From assembly GCF_002930645.1 (NCBI RefSeq), contig NZ_PSNW01000005.1, positions 1 to 64,000 of the forward strand: DNA of 64,000 nt, in the 5' to 3' direction. The notes under the pieces are model-generated. The model had not been told where the DNA came from and did no database searches. It was given only the letters and a program-made list of their open reading frames with translations. The DNA comes from Solimonas fluminis. Its GTDB lineage: Bacteria; Pseudomonadota; Gammaproteobacteria; Nevskiales; Nevskiaceae. Positions 33,738 through 43,832 of this stretch are shown here, piece by piece (positions within the stretch are counted from its first letter, which is position 1; each line of letters starts with the position of its first letter). The position numbers and the translations under genes were made by a program.

Positions 33738-34754
33738 ATGACCTCCAGCCACTCCACCGCCGCCGTCAGCTACCTGCAGGCGCTGTTCGACCATCTGCGC
33801 CTGCGCGGGGTGGCGGCGGCCGAGGTGCTGGAAGACGCGCAGATCGACCTGGCCGACCGCGACGCCCGGGTGGCCGAATCCCTGGCAGCCGGTTGCTTCA
33901 ACCGTGCCGCGGCGCGGCTGGGGGACGAGGACATCGGCATCCACGTGGGCGAGCAGATCCGCCCGGGACATTACGGCGTGGTGGGCTACGTCGGCATGGC
34001 CTGCTCCACGCTGGGCGAAGCCATGCTGTGCCTGCAGCGCTACCAGGCGATGGTGGTGGACGCAGGCGCCCGGCCCATCGAACTGCGCGGCCAGGAGGTA
34101 CTGCTGAGCTGGCGCCCGGACGACCAGAGCCACTATTACCGGCACATGGCGGAGTTCAACCTCGCCGCCCTGGTGACCTTCATCCGCTGGATCACCGGCC
34201 AGCCGCTGGCGCCGCTGCGCATCGAGTTCCCCTACCCCGCGCCGGCGCGCCTGGACGAGCAGCAGAGGGTGTTCAGCTGCCCGCTGCGCTTCGACACGGA
34301 CTGCTACCGCCTGGCGGTGCCGCTGGCCTGGAACGAGCTGCCCCTGATCCAGCCCGATCCGGCGATGCGCCAGCTGATGGACCGGCTGGCGGAGAAGCAG
34401 CTGCTGACGCTGCAGCGCCAGGACGACGACCTGGTGGCGCAGGCGCGGCGCCTGCTGGCGCAGAAGCTGTCGGAAGGAGAGGCCAGCCTGGACCGCATCG
34501 CCGCCGCCATGAATGTGTCGCCGCGCAGCCTGCAGCGGCGACTGCAGGACCAGTCCAGCAGCTTCAGCCAGTTGCTGGACGAGGTGCGCCGCGAACTCGC
34601 GGGCCGCTACCTGGAGGACCCGGCGCTGGACCTGACCGACCTGGCCTTCCTGCTGGGCTACTCGGAGCAGAGCGCCTTCACCCGCGCCTTCAAGCGCTGG
34701 CACGGGCGGGCGCCAGCGGAAGTACGGGCGCAGCGGCGGGCGGCGGCGCGATAG
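33738..34754 (+). CDS. AraC-family regulator, paralogue of the one at 20182
   Basis: A 338-residue regulator of the OruR/ArgR-like AraC group. The N-terminal ligand domain has RPGHYGVVGYVGMACSTLGEAMLCLQRYQAMV. The C-terminal helix-turn-helix pair is DRIAAAMNVSPRSLQRRLQDQSSSFSQLLDEVRRELA and LTDLAFLLGYSEQSAFTRAFKRWHGRAPAEVR. It is divergent (127 bp) from the secreted hydrolase-WS/DGAT unit and is the probable controller of it. The start ATG 33738 follows no strong ribosome site. The inducer is likely a lipid-derived molecule, by inference. Confidence 0.92.
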   Translation: MTSSHSTAAVSYLQALFDHLRLRGVAAAEVLEDAQIDLADRDARVAESLAAGCFNRAAARLGDEDIGIHVGEQIRPGHYGVVGYVGMACSTLGEAMLCLQRYQAMVVDAGARPIELRGQEVLLSWRPDDQSHYYRHMAEFNLAALVTFIRWITGQPLAPLRIEFPYPAPARLDEQQRVFSCPLRFDTDCYRLAVPLAWNELPLIQPDPAMRQLMDRLAEKQLLTLQRQDDDLVAQARRLLAQKLSEGEASLDRIAAAMNVSPRSLQRRLQDQSSSFSQLLDEVRRELAGRYLEDPALDLTDLAFLLGYSEQSAFTRAFKRWHGRAPAEVRAQRRAAAR

Positions 34755-34758
34755 GTTT

Positions 34759-34819
34759 CCTGCAGGAGCCAGCTTGCTGGCGACAACCCGCATGTCGCCA
34801 GCAAGCTGGCTCCTGCAGG
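34759..34819. repeat. Perfect 27-bp inverted repeat
   Basis: The arms at 34759-34785 and 34793-34819 are perfectly complementary over 27 bp around a 7-nt loop. Their core is GGAGCCAGCTTGCTGGCGA, a REP-type sequence like those common in pseudomonads and relatives. It occupies the gap between the convergent AraC and GST genes and ends two bases before the GST stop codon. Confidence 0.88.
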
Positions 34820-34820
34820 C

Positions 34821-35582
34821 TCACACCCGACGCGGCCTGCGGTGCTCCCGATACGTCTTGCGCACCCAATCGAACCCCGGATGGTCGTCCCAGCGCACGG
34901 CGCGCATGCGCACGGTGCGGCGGTAGGCCGGCGCGCCGAACACCGGGTGCTCCTCCGGGCAGGCCAGCGGCGAGAGCAGGGCGCAGGCGGTGATGTCGGC
35001 CACGCTCAGGCGCTCGCCCGCCAGGTAGGGCCTGCCGTCGCGGGTGCGCTCGGCGATCAGGGCCGCCGCCTCGTCGATCTTCGCCGCCGCCTTGCGCAGC
35101 GTGGCCGGCGACAGTTGCAGCAGGCGCGAGAAGCCGCGTCGCACCAGGGGGTAGGCCAGCGACAGCGCACGGCGCTGCAGCGGCGTGGCGTCCTGGGTCC
35201 ACAGCGGCAGCGTGGCGGCCTTGTCGTCCAGGGTTTCGGCGAACAGCTGGCGGATGACGTGCACGCCGACGCGGTCGAAGCGCGCTTCCAGCTCCATCAC
35301 CTCGGAGCGCAGGGCGGGGTCCGCGGGAATCAGCGCGAACGGCGCGTGGCGCCGCTCCAGCCATTCCAGGATGCGGGTGCTGTCCTGGATCACTTCGCCG
35401 CCGGCCAGCAGCACCGGCACCGAACTGGCCCGCCGGGTCAGGGCCAGCACGCGGGGAATGTGCAGGAAGGGCACCAGGCGCTGTTCCCGGTAGGGCAGGC
35501 CGGCCTGGTCCAGCGTCCAGCGGATCTTTTCGCTGAAGTGCGAGACCGAGAAGCTCAGCAGCGTCGGCGGGATGTCGTTCAT
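34821..35582 (-). CDS. Glutathione S-transferase family protein
   Basis: A 253-residue GST. The thioredoxin-like N-terminal domain has LLSFSVSHFSEKIRWTLDQAGLPYRE, SSVPVLLAGGEVIQDSTRILEWLE with the cis-Pro and glutathione-binding Asp-Ser. The helical C-terminal domain includes RPYLAGERLSVADITACALLSPLA, the usual N-cap/hydrophobic staple region. Start ATG 35582. It is divergent from opgD. Substrate not predictable. Confidence 0.9.
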   Translation of the reverse strand: MNDIPPTLLSFSVSHFSEKIRWTLDQAGLPYREQRLVPFLHIPRVLALTRRASSVPVLLAGGEVIQDSTRILEWLERRHAPFALIPADPALRSEVMELEARFDRVGVHVIRQLFAETLDDKAATLPLWTQDATPLQRRALSLAYPLVRRGFSRLLQLSPATLRKAAAKIDEAAALIAERTRDGRPYLAGERLSVADITACALLSPLACPEEHPVFGAPAYRRTVRMRAVRWDDHPGFDWVRKTYREHRRPRRV

Positions 35583-35702
35583 CGGGCGTTCCGTTGGGGT
35601 CGTGCATGGTGCCTGCCCGGCGGCCCCGGCGGAAGGACCCGACTTGGAGCCGGCCCCCGCCTCAAGCATGCTATGCGCCTCACGGACGCCAACCAGAACG
35701 AC

Positions 35703-37274
35703 ATGAAACGCCGCGACCTGCTCAAATCCGCCACCGCCCTCGCCGCCTGGGGCATCCCGCCCGCGCTGCTGCTGCAGCCCGGGGCCTCCCTGGCCGACGA
35801 GGCCCAGCCCTTCGACCTGGCCTGGCTCAAGGGCCAGGCCCGCGCCCTGGCGGGCCAGCCCTATGTCTCCCATAAGGGCGAAGTCCCCAAGTCGCTGAAG
35901 GACATCAACTGGGACGACTACCAGGCGATCCAGTTCAGGGCCGAGAAGTCGCTGTGGCGCAAGGAGAACCTGCCCTTCCAGGCGCGCCTGTTCCACCTGG
36001 GCCTGTTCTTCCAGACGCCCGTGCACATGCACGAGGTGGTGGACGGCAAGGCCCGCGAGATCAAGTACGACGGCAGCCTGTTCAAGTACACCGGCAAGCA
36101 GCGCCTGGGCCGCCTGCCTTCGGACCTGGGCTATGCCGGCTTCCGCCTGCTGTTCCAGACCAACTTCGAGCTGGACATCTCGGCCTTCCTCGGCGCCAGC
36201 TACTTCCGCGCCGTGGGCGAGGAGAAGCAGTACGGCCTGTCGGCGCGCGGCCTGGCGATCGACACCGGCCTGCCGCGCCCGGAGGAGTTCCCGATGTTCA
36301 CGGCCTTCTGGCTGGAGCGGCCGCGCAAGGAGTCGAACAAGGTCACGGTCTACGCGCTGCTGGATTCGCCCAGCACCACCGGCGCCTATGTCTTCGACAT
36401 CACCCCGGGCCGCAACCTGGTGATGGACGTGGACGTGGCGCTGTACCCTCGCAAGCCGATCGAGCGCCTGGGCATCGCGCCGCTGACCAGCATGTACCAG
36501 TACGGCGAGAACGACCGCCGCATGGCCTGGGACTGGCGCCCGGAGATCCACGACACCGACGGCCTGGCGCTGTGGACCGGCTCCGGCGAGTGGCTGTGGC
36601 GCCCGCTGGTGAACCCCACCGGCGTGCGCGTGAACTCCTACTTCGACAACAACCCGCGCGGCTTCGGCCTGCTGCAGCGCGACCGCAACTTCGACCACTA
36701 CCAGGACGACGGCGTGTTCTACGACCGCCGCCCGAGCCTCTGGGTGGAGCCCCGCAGCCAGTGGGGCAAGGGCGCGGTGCAGCTGGTGGAAATCCCCACC
36801 GTGGACGAGACCTTCGACAACATCGTGGCGTTCTGGAACCCGGAGGAGAAGGTGCAGCCGGGCAAGGAATACCTGCTGTCCTACCGCCTGCACTGGGGCG
36901 GCATCCCGCCGGTGACCCCACCGCTGGCCACGGTGCAGGCCACCCGCACCGGCCTGGGCGGCGTGGTGGGCCAGAAGCGCAAGTACTTCTCCTGGCGCTT
37001 CGCCGTGGACTTCTCCGGCGGCGCCCTGGGCATGCTGGAGAACGGCGCCAAGGTGGAAGCCGTGATCAGCGCCTCGCGCGGCAAGGTGGAGATCACCTCG
37101 GCGCGCCCGCTGGCGGCCATCAAGGGCTACCGCGCGATGTTCGACCTGGTGCCGGACGACAGCACCGAGCCGATCAACCTGCGCCTGTACCTGAAGCTGG
37201 GCAACCAGACCCTGACCGAGACCTGGATCTACCAGTACACGCCGCCGCCGGTGGCGGAGCGGAAGATCTACTAG
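35703..37274 (+). CDS. opgD: Periplasmic glucan biosynthesis protein, OpgD type
   Basis: A 523-residue periplasmic protein of the MdoG/OpgG-OpgD family, which shapes osmoregulated periplasmic glucans. It begins MKRRDLLKSATALAAWGIPPALLL, a twin-arginine signal as in OpgD rather than OpgG. Family signatures include the sequence near WDDYQAIQFRAEKSLWR, HEVVDGKAREIKYD, LGYAGFRL and FDNNPRGFGLLQRDRNFDHYQDDGVFYDRRPSLWVEP. An upstream ATG at 35673 is possible. No opgH or opgG lies next to it. A palindromic repeat follows the stop. Confidence 0.93.
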   Translation: MKRRDLLKSATALAAWGIPPALLLQPGASLADEAQPFDLAWLKGQARALAGQPYVSHKGEVPKSLKDINWDDYQAIQFRAEKSLWRKENLPFQARLFHLGLFFQTPVHMHEVVDGKAREIKYDGSLFKYTGKQRLGRLPSDLGYAGFRLLFQTNFELDISAFLGASYFRAVGEEKQYGLSARGLAIDTGLPRPEEFPMFTAFWLERPRKESNKVTVYALLDSPSTTGAYVFDITPGRNLVMDVDVALYPRKPIERLGIAPLTSMYQYGENDRRMAWDWRPEIHDTDGLALWTGSGEWLWRPLVNPTGVRVNSYFDNNPRGFGLLQRDRNFDHYQDDGVFYDRRPSLWVEPRSQWGKGAVQLVEIPTVDETFDNIVAFWNPEEKVQPGKEYLLSYRLHWGGIPPVTPPLATVQATRTGLGGVVGQKRKYFSWRFAVDFSGGALGMLENGAKVEAVISASRGKVEITSARPLAAIKGYRAMFDLVPDDSTEPINLRLYLKLGNQTLTETWIYQYTPPPVAERKIY

Positions 37275-37286
37275 TTTCCAGGTGTG

Positions 37287-37349
37287 GGGAGCGGCTTCAG
37301 CCGCGATCCGCGGCAAAAAAGCCAAAAGATCGCGGCTGAAGCCGCTCCC
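37287..37349. repeat. REP-like inverted repeat, perfect 22-bp arms
   Basis: GGGAGCGGCTTCAGCCGCGATC (first 20 shown in part: GGGAGCGGCTTCAGCCGCGA) at 37287-37308 is exactly complementary to 37328-37349, with a 19-nt loop containing AAAAAA. Each arm is itself a small palindrome around GGCTTCAGCC. It lies between opgD and yheS. Confidence 0.88.
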
Positions 37350-37402
37350 GCAGGGAGACTGGCCGGGCGTCGGACGGTCCGATCCTCTAGAATCCGCCCC
37401 CC

Positions 37403-39304
<1,902 letters not shown>

Positions 39305-39326
39305 GGCACGCGGCGCCTTCATCCCT

Positions 39327-39397
39327 GTAGGAGCGGCCGTTGGCCGCGAAGATCGTGGACGTCCGAGACGTCCATCGCGGCCAGCGGCCGCTCCTAC
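39327..39397. repeat. REP-like 71-bp cruciform; right end supplies a stop codon
   Basis: The outer arms GTAGGAGCGGCCGTTGGCCG... (39327-39349) and ...CGGCCAGCGGCCGCTCCTAC (39375-39397) differ at one position. An inner 7-bp dyad GGACGTC-CGA-GACGTCC lies at 39357-39373. The CTA at 39394-39396 inside the right arm is the stop codon (TAG) of the minus-strand phosphatase gene. Confidence 0.88.
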
Positions 39398-40302
39398 GGG
39401 GTCGCGCCGGCTTCCGCCTTGCCCCGCCGCGCCCGCACCCTCGCGACCACCCGCTTCAGGGGCTCCGCCACGCGCCGCCGCGGGCTGCGCACCGCCGGCT
39501 TGCGCGCCTGGCTGGCCGCCTTGCGGCGCGGGGCCGGCTTCCGCTGCGGCTCCCACTTGAGGATGCGGATCTCGCCCTGGAAGTCTTCGGCCAGGGCCGT
39601 GCAACTTTCCACCCAGTCGCCGCAGTTGTAGCTGATGACGCCGTTGCGGATGTAGCGCACCTCGGCGTGATGGGTATGGCCGGTGACGACGCCGTTCAGG
39701 CCCTCGCGGCGGGCGCGGGTCAGCATCTTCTCGTCCACGCCGGACAGCCACTGGGTCAGCGACTTGGCCTGGTTCTTCACCAGGGCCGACCACTTGGGCA
39801 TGGGCTCCGCCACGTCGTTCCAGCGCTGCCAGGCCACGTCCGCACGCATCAGCAGGGTATAGGCCAGGTCGGAGGCATGCGCCAGCAGCGGCATGCCGCT
39901 GACCACCTCGTCGAAGACATCGCCGTGGATCACCAGCAGGCGGCGGCCGTCGGCGGTGGTATGCACCGCTTCGTTGGCCAGCCGGATGCGGCCCAGGCGC
40001 AGCTGCTTGCGCACGAACTGGCGCAGGAAGTCGTCATGGTTGCCGGCGATGTAGTGGACCTTGGTGCCGCGCCGCGCCTTGGCGATCACCGCGTGCAGCA
40101 CGCGGCTGTGGTCGGGCGGCCAATAGAAGCGGCTGCGCAGCTTCCAGCCGTCGAAGATGTCGCCGACCAGGTAGAGGTTCTCGCATTCATTCTGCCGGAG
40201 GAATTCGACCAGGGCGTGCGCCTTGCAACCCTCCGAGCCCAGATGGACGTCGGAAATCCACAGCGTGCGGTGCCTGCGCACCGAAGGCTTCTTCCTGCTC
40301 AT
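39394..40302 (-). CDS. LpxH-like metallophosphoesterase
   Basis: A 302-residue calcineurin-fold phosphoesterase resembling UDP-2,3-diacylglucosamine hydrolases. The metal motifs appear in order: ISDVHLGS, VGDIFDGW, AGNHDD, VIHGDVFD and TGHTHHAE. A C-terminal tail of about 45 residues is very rich in Arg, Lys and Ala (RKPAPRRKAASQARKPAVRS), unlike classical LpxH, and may bind membrane or nucleic acid. Its stop codon lies in the repeat at 39327-39397. True LpxH function in lipid A synthesis is possible but not proven. Confidence 0.85.
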   Translation of the reverse strand: MSRKKPSVRRHRTLWISDVHLGSEGCKAHALVEFLRQNECENLYLVGDIFDGWKLRSRFYWPPDHSRVLHAVIAKARRGTKVHYIAGNHDDFLRQFVRKQLRLGRIRLANEAVHTTADGRRLLVIHGDVFDEVVSGMPLLAHASDLAYTLLMRADVAWQRWNDVAEPMPKWSALVKNQAKSLTQWLSGVDEKMLTRARREGLNGVVTGHTHHAEVRYIRNGVISYNCGDWVESCTALAEDFQGEIRILKWEPQRKPAPRRKAASQARKPAVRSPRRRVAEPLKRVVARVRARRGKAEAGATP

Positions 40303-40391
40303 GTCGACTCCTGCGAGCCTGCAGGAGTCACCAATGGCTCCCGAGGCAATATTCACTTCGCAAGAAGCAGACCAGCCGCCCCCGGTGGAGT

Positions 40392-41042
40392 TCAGCCGAC
40401 TGTGCGGTCCGACACGTAGGGGTTGGAGCGCCGCTCGGCACCGAAGCTCGACATGGGTCCGTGGCCCGGCACGAAGCGGGTGTCGTCGCCCAGCGGGAAC
40501 AGCCGCTCGCGGATCGCGCGGATCAGGTCGGCATGGTTGCCGCGGGGGAAGTCGGTGCGGCCGATGGAGCCCTGGAACAGCACGTCGCCGACGAAGGCCA
40601 GCTTCGAGGGAGCATGGTGGAACACCACGTGCCCGGGGGTATGACCCGGGCAGTGCAGCACGTCCAGGCTCAGGCTGCCCAGGGTGACGGTATCGCCCTG
40701 CTCCAGCCAGCGGGTCGGCGTGAAGGCCCGGGCCGGCGGGAACCCGTAGGCGGCGGCGTCCTGGGGCAGGCGCTGGATCCAGAAATCGTCCTCGCGCTGC
40801 GGGCCTTCGATCGGCAGGCCCAGGCGGTCGGCCAGGTCCTGCACGCCGCTGGCATGGTCCAGGTGGCCGTGGGTGACCAGCAGCTTTTCCAGCGTGACGC
40901 CGTGATGGGCAGCACGGGCCAGCAGATGCTCGATGTCGCCGCCGGCATCCACCAGGGCACCCTTCATGGTTTCGGTGTCCCAGATCAGCGAGCAGTTCTG
41001 CTCGAAGGCGGTGACCGGGATGATCTCGACGCGCAGGCTCAT
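40392..41042 (-). CDS. MBL-fold metallohydrolase (GloB/YcbL-like)
   Basis: A 216-residue metallo-beta-lactamase-fold hydrolase of the glyoxalase II-like group. Zinc motif THGHLDHASG, then HCPGHTPGHVVF, VGDVLFQGSIGRTD and PGHGP follow in the usual order. It begins 10 bases after cysH on the same strand and is likely in that operon. Hydrolysis of a thioester such as S-lactoylglutathione is the common activity, but the short length fits YcbL-type enzymes whose substrates are less clear. Confidence 0.9.
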   Translation of the reverse strand: MSLRVEIIPVTAFEQNCSLIWDTETMKGALVDAGGDIEHLLARAAHHGVTLEKLLVTHGHLDHASGVQDLADRLGLPIEGPQREDDFWIQRLPQDAAAYGFPPARAFTPTRWLEQGDTVTLGSLSLDVLHCPGHTPGHVVFHHAPSKLAFVGDVLFQGSIGRTDFPRGNHADLIRAIRERLFPLGDDTRFVPGHGPMSSFGAERRSNPYVSDRTVG

Positions 41043-41052
41043 GCGGGCGGGC

Positions 41053-41760
41053 TCAGAGGTGCAGGCCGCACTCGGTCTTGGGCTTGCCCTGCCAGCGGCC
41101 GGCGCGGCCTTCGCCCGGCACGGTGCAGTGCGAGCAGCCGATGGAGGAATAGCCCTTGTCCACCAGCGGGTGCAGCTGCAGGGCATGCTCGCGGATGTAT
41201 TCGTCGCGCTGCTCGCGGGTGACGTCGATCATCGGGTTGAACTTGACGATGCCGCGGCGCTCCTCGAACACCGGCAGCGTCGCGCGGTGGTCGGTCTGCC
41301 AGCGCATCAGGCTGGACACCCAGATATGGTACGCGGGCTTTGCGCTTTCCAGCGGCTCCACCTTGTTGACCGAGCAGCAGAAGTCCGGGTCTCGCGACCA
41401 GGTCTTCTCGCTCACGGTGAACTGGTGCTTCCAGTCCTCGGCCTTCAGGTCGAAGACCTCCAGGCCGAACTCGGCGATCAGGAAGTCCTTGTAGGCCAGG
41501 GTCTCCGGGAAGTGGAACCCGGTGTCGATGAAGGCCACCTTCTGGCTCGGACGGATGCGCGAGATGATGTGCAGGAAGTGCGCCGAGGTGGCGGCGAAGG
41601 AGGAGGTGACCAGCACCTTGTCCTCCGGGAAGTCGCGGTACAGCTCGCGCAGGCGGTGCTCGAAATCCAGCGGCGCGTACTTCTCGTTCAGCGCGGCGAT
41701 CCGCTCGGCGCTGAGGCCGGCGCTGTTGGCGGGGGTGGGTACGGCTTCTGCGATCGACAC
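41053..41760 (-). CDS. cysH: Assimilatory sulfate reductase, [4Fe-4S] type
   Basis: A 235-residue PAPS/APS reductase that produces sulfite during cysteine synthesis. The PP-loop is around TSSFAATSAHF (52-62). Cys128-Cys129 and Cys209-x-x-Cys212 form the iron-sulfur cluster pattern of APS-type enzymes, and the catalytic Cys231 is in ECGLHL. Enteric CysH lacks the cluster cysteines, so APS is the likelier substrate. GTG 41760 is the start, with AAGGAAAG five bases before it. No other cys genes are close by. Confidence 0.93.
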   Translation of the reverse strand: MSIAEAVPTPANSAGLSAERIAALNEKYAPLDFEHRLRELYRDFPEDKVLVTSSFAATSAHFLHIISRIRPSQKVAFIDTGFHFPETLAYKDFLIAEFGLEVFDLKAEDWKHQFTVSEKTWSRDPDFCCSVNKVEPLESAKPAYHIWVSSLMRWQTDHRATLPVFEERRGIVKFNPMIDVTREQRDEYIREHALQLHPLVDKGYSSIGCSHCTVPGEGRAGRWQGKPKTECGLHL

Positions 41761-41862
41761 GAAACTTTCCTTGCGGACGGCTGGGAAACCCCGAAACGGG
41801 GCGCCAATTCTAAGGCTTTTGTCTATCCCAGGCCTCTTATGGGCAGAAAAGCTCTAAGGAAA

Positions 41863-42339
41863 TCAGCCTTTCCGCCCCTTTCCGCCCGGGGCCGCCGTGG
41901 CTTCCGGCTCGGGGAAGCTGCCATCCAGGTATAGCCAGCGGCCGCCCACGCGCTCGAAGCGGCTCAGCTCCCGCAGGCGCTGTGCGCTGCCGCCGCCGAT
42001 GCGGTAGCGGGCCACGAACTCCACCTCGGCATGGTCGGCATCCTGCGGCAGGTGACGCAGCACCTTGAGCCCCAGCCAGGCGGTACGCGGCTGCTCCGGG
42101 CCCAGGTCCAGGGCCTGCGGCCGGGTGGAGGGGTGCCAGGTATCGAGCAGGTAGCCCTCCAGGCCGGAGAAATAGGCGCTGTAGCGCGAGCGCATCAGGG
42201 CTTCCGCCGTGGGCGGCAGGGACGCTCCCAGGTGGAAGGGCTCGCAGCAGGCGGCGTAGGCCGCGCCGGAGCCGCAGGGGCAGGTCGGCCCCGCGGCCTG
42301 GTTGGAGACAGGTCGGGTCATCTGCGGATTGTGCTGCAC
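41863..42339 (-). CDS. ychJ: YchJ family SEC-C protein
   Basis: A 158-residue protein with the SEC-C zinc motif [17 protein letters not shown] at the N-terminus followed by the YchJ domain ([26 protein letters not shown] ... FVARYRIGG ... [12 protein letters not shown]). GTG 42339 has a strong site GGGGAGG upstream; ATG 42321 is the alternative. It begins 18 bases after the mechanosensitive channel gene. Function unknown. Confidence 0.9.
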   Translation of the reverse strand: MQHNPQMTRPVSNQAAGPTCPCGSGAAYAACCEPFHLGASLPPTAEALMRSRYSAYFSGLEGYLLDTWHPSTRPQALDLGPEQPRTAWLGLKVLRHLPQDADHAEVEFVARYRIGGGSAQRLRELSRFERVGGRWLYLDGSFPEPEATAAPGGKGRKG

Positions 42340-42357
42340 CGCTCCCTCCCCTGCATC

Positions 42358-43479
42358 TCAGTGCGCGCTGCCCGCCTTGGTCCCGTTGCCGGCGCCCAGC
42401 GGTGCTCCCTCGGCCTCGAAGCGCAGGGGCCGCTCCATGACCAGCGACTGGCGCGGCAGGCCGAAGACGACCTCCGCGCTCTTCAGCGCGCGCATGATCT
42501 CCAGGTTCACCGCCTGCTGGATGTCCATGTACAGGTTGTAGTCCGGATCCGTGACCCAGTAGACCGTTTCGAATACCAGCGAGTATTCGCCGAACTTCTG
42601 GAAATGGGCCCGCTCGAAGCGGACCTTGGGCTGCCCCTCGATGATGCGGCGGATCGTCGGCGGAATCCGCTCGATCTGCTCCGGGGACGTGTCGTAGGAC
42701 ACCCCGAAGCTGAAGACCACGCGGCGCTCCACCATGCGCTTGTAGTTGCGCAGGCGGGTCTTGAGCAGATCGCTGTTGGAGAAGACGATCTGCTCGCCAT
42801 CCAGGCTGCGGATGCGCGTGGTCTTCAGGCCCACGTTTTCCACCGTGCCCATGTAGTTGTCCACGATGATGAAGTCGCCGATCACGAAAGGCTTGTCGAC
42901 GACGATGGACAGCGACGCGAAGAGATCGCCCAGGATGTTCTGGACGGCCAGTGCCACGGCTACGCCGCCGATGCCCAGGCCCGCGACCAGGGCCGTGATG
43001 TTGATGCCGAAGTTGTCCAGCACCAGCAGCAGGATCACCGTCCACAGCACCATCTGCGCCAGGAAGCCGATCGCGGAAAGGCTGGTGGCGGCGCTGGCAT
43101 TGGAGGCCAGGGCCTTGGCGCGCGAGCGGTCCATCCAGAAGCGGAGTGCCGCCCCGGCCCAGAACCCCAGCTGCAGGAAGAAGGCCGCCGCCGTGACCAT
43201 CTTCAGCACACCGCCGTGCCGGTCCGGCAGCGTCAGGTAATGGCTGCCGATGGACAGCGCGAAGATCACCACCAGCCAGAGCCGGGTAGCGCGCAGCGCC
43301 GCGACCATGGCGTCGTCGATTTGCGTGCGCGAGCGCAGCGCCTGGGCTTCCAGCCGGCGAAGCAGGATCGGCTTCACCAGATAGACCGTCAGGGCCACGG
43401 CCGCCGACAGGCCCAGCGCGACCAGCCAATCCTTGGGGGTGCCGCCGTAGACGGCAGCCTCGAGCCATTGCGGGTCCAT
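42358..43479 (-). CDS. MscS-family mechanosensitive channel
   Basis: A 373-residue small-conductance mechanosensitive channel. It has four hydrophobic helices (about 18-36, 62-82, 88-108, 130-150). The pore-lining helix is rich in Gly and Ala (ITALVAGLGIGGVAVALAVQNILGDLFASLSI), and the beta domain follows (VDKPFVIGDFIIVDNYMGTVENVGLKTTRIRSLDGEQIVFSNSDLL). It resembles the longer MscS-like proteins such as YbdG more than the 286-residue MscS. It is the first gene of a unit with ychJ. Relief of osmotic downshock is the family role. Confidence 0.93.
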   Translation of the reverse strand: MDPQWLEAAVYGGTPKDWLVALGLSAAVALTVYLVKPILLRRLEAQALRSRTQIDDAMVAALRATRLWLVVIFALSIGSHYLTLPDRHGGVLKMVTAAAFFLQLGFWAGAALRFWMDRSRAKALASNASAATSLSAIGFLAQMVLWTVILLLVLDNFGINITALVAGLGIGGVAVALAVQNILGDLFASLSIVVDKPFVIGDFIIVDNYMGTVENVGLKTTRIRSLDGEQIVFSNSDLLKTRLRNYKRMVERRVVFSFGVSYDTSPEQIERIPPTIRRIIEGQPKVRFERAHFQKFGEYSLVFETVYWVTDPDYNLYMDIQQAVNLEIMRALKSAEVVFGLPRQSLVMERPLRFEAEGAPLGAGNGTKAGSAH

Positions 43480-43565
43480 CCTTGAACTCCTTGATTCCCG
43501 GCGCCTTCCTGGCACCGACACTGCCTTTTGGAGTCCGCGGCGCGGCGATCCGTTCCCTGGCCTGA

Positions 43566-43589
43566 GAACGTACATACGTTCGTTATAAT
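43566..43589 (+). promoter_or_regulatory. Promoter and operator of the AbrB-Doc toxin-antitoxin operon
   Basis: The perfect palindrome GAACGTA-CA-TACGTTC (43566-43581) abuts a consensus -10 box TATAAT (43584-43589), so a protein bound there would block polymerase. The ribosome site GGAGG (43597-43601) and the antitoxin start follow. Autorepression by the antitoxin is the natural inference. Confidence 0.75.
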
Positions 43590-43607
43590 CAGGCCCGGAG
43601 GTTCATC

Positions 43608-43832
43608 ATGAAACTGAAGATCACCACCGTGGGCAATTCCGCCGGCGTCGTCCTGCCCAAGGAATTGCTGGCCCGGCTGCGCCTGGACAAGGGCGACACG
43701 CTCTACGTCACCGAACTGCCGGATGGCGTGAAGCTGCAGGCCTATGATCCCGCGTTTGCGGCACAGATGGATGTGGCGGAACGCATCATGCGGGAGGACC
43801 GCGACCTGCTGCGGCGCCTGGCGGACAGCTGA
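43608..43832 (+). CDS. AbrB/MazE-type antitoxin
   Basis: A 74-residue protein. The N-terminal swapped-hairpin AbrB fold is KITTVGNSAGVVLPKELLARLRLDKGDTLYV; a short acidic/basic tail (QMDVAERIMREDRDLLRRLADS) should wrap the toxin. Its stop codon shares one base with the toxin start (TGATG). It very likely binds the palindrome at 43566-43581 in its own promoter. Confidence 0.92.
   Translation: MKLKITTVGNSAGVVLPKELLARLRLDKGDTLYVTELPDGVKLQAYDPAFAAQMDVAERIMREDRDLLRRLADS

Noticed and set aside
29864-34993. Open frame of 1709 codons on the plus strand across the WS/DGAT and hydrolase genes
   Set aside because: It runs antisense through recognisable genes and then off-frame through the AraC gene; the translation has no domains. 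It is caused by high GC at third positions.
34821-37325. Single 834-codon minus-strand frame joining an antisense opgD region to the GST
   Set aside because: Only the part downstream of 35582 is GST; the upstream part is the shadow of opgD and has no family similarity.
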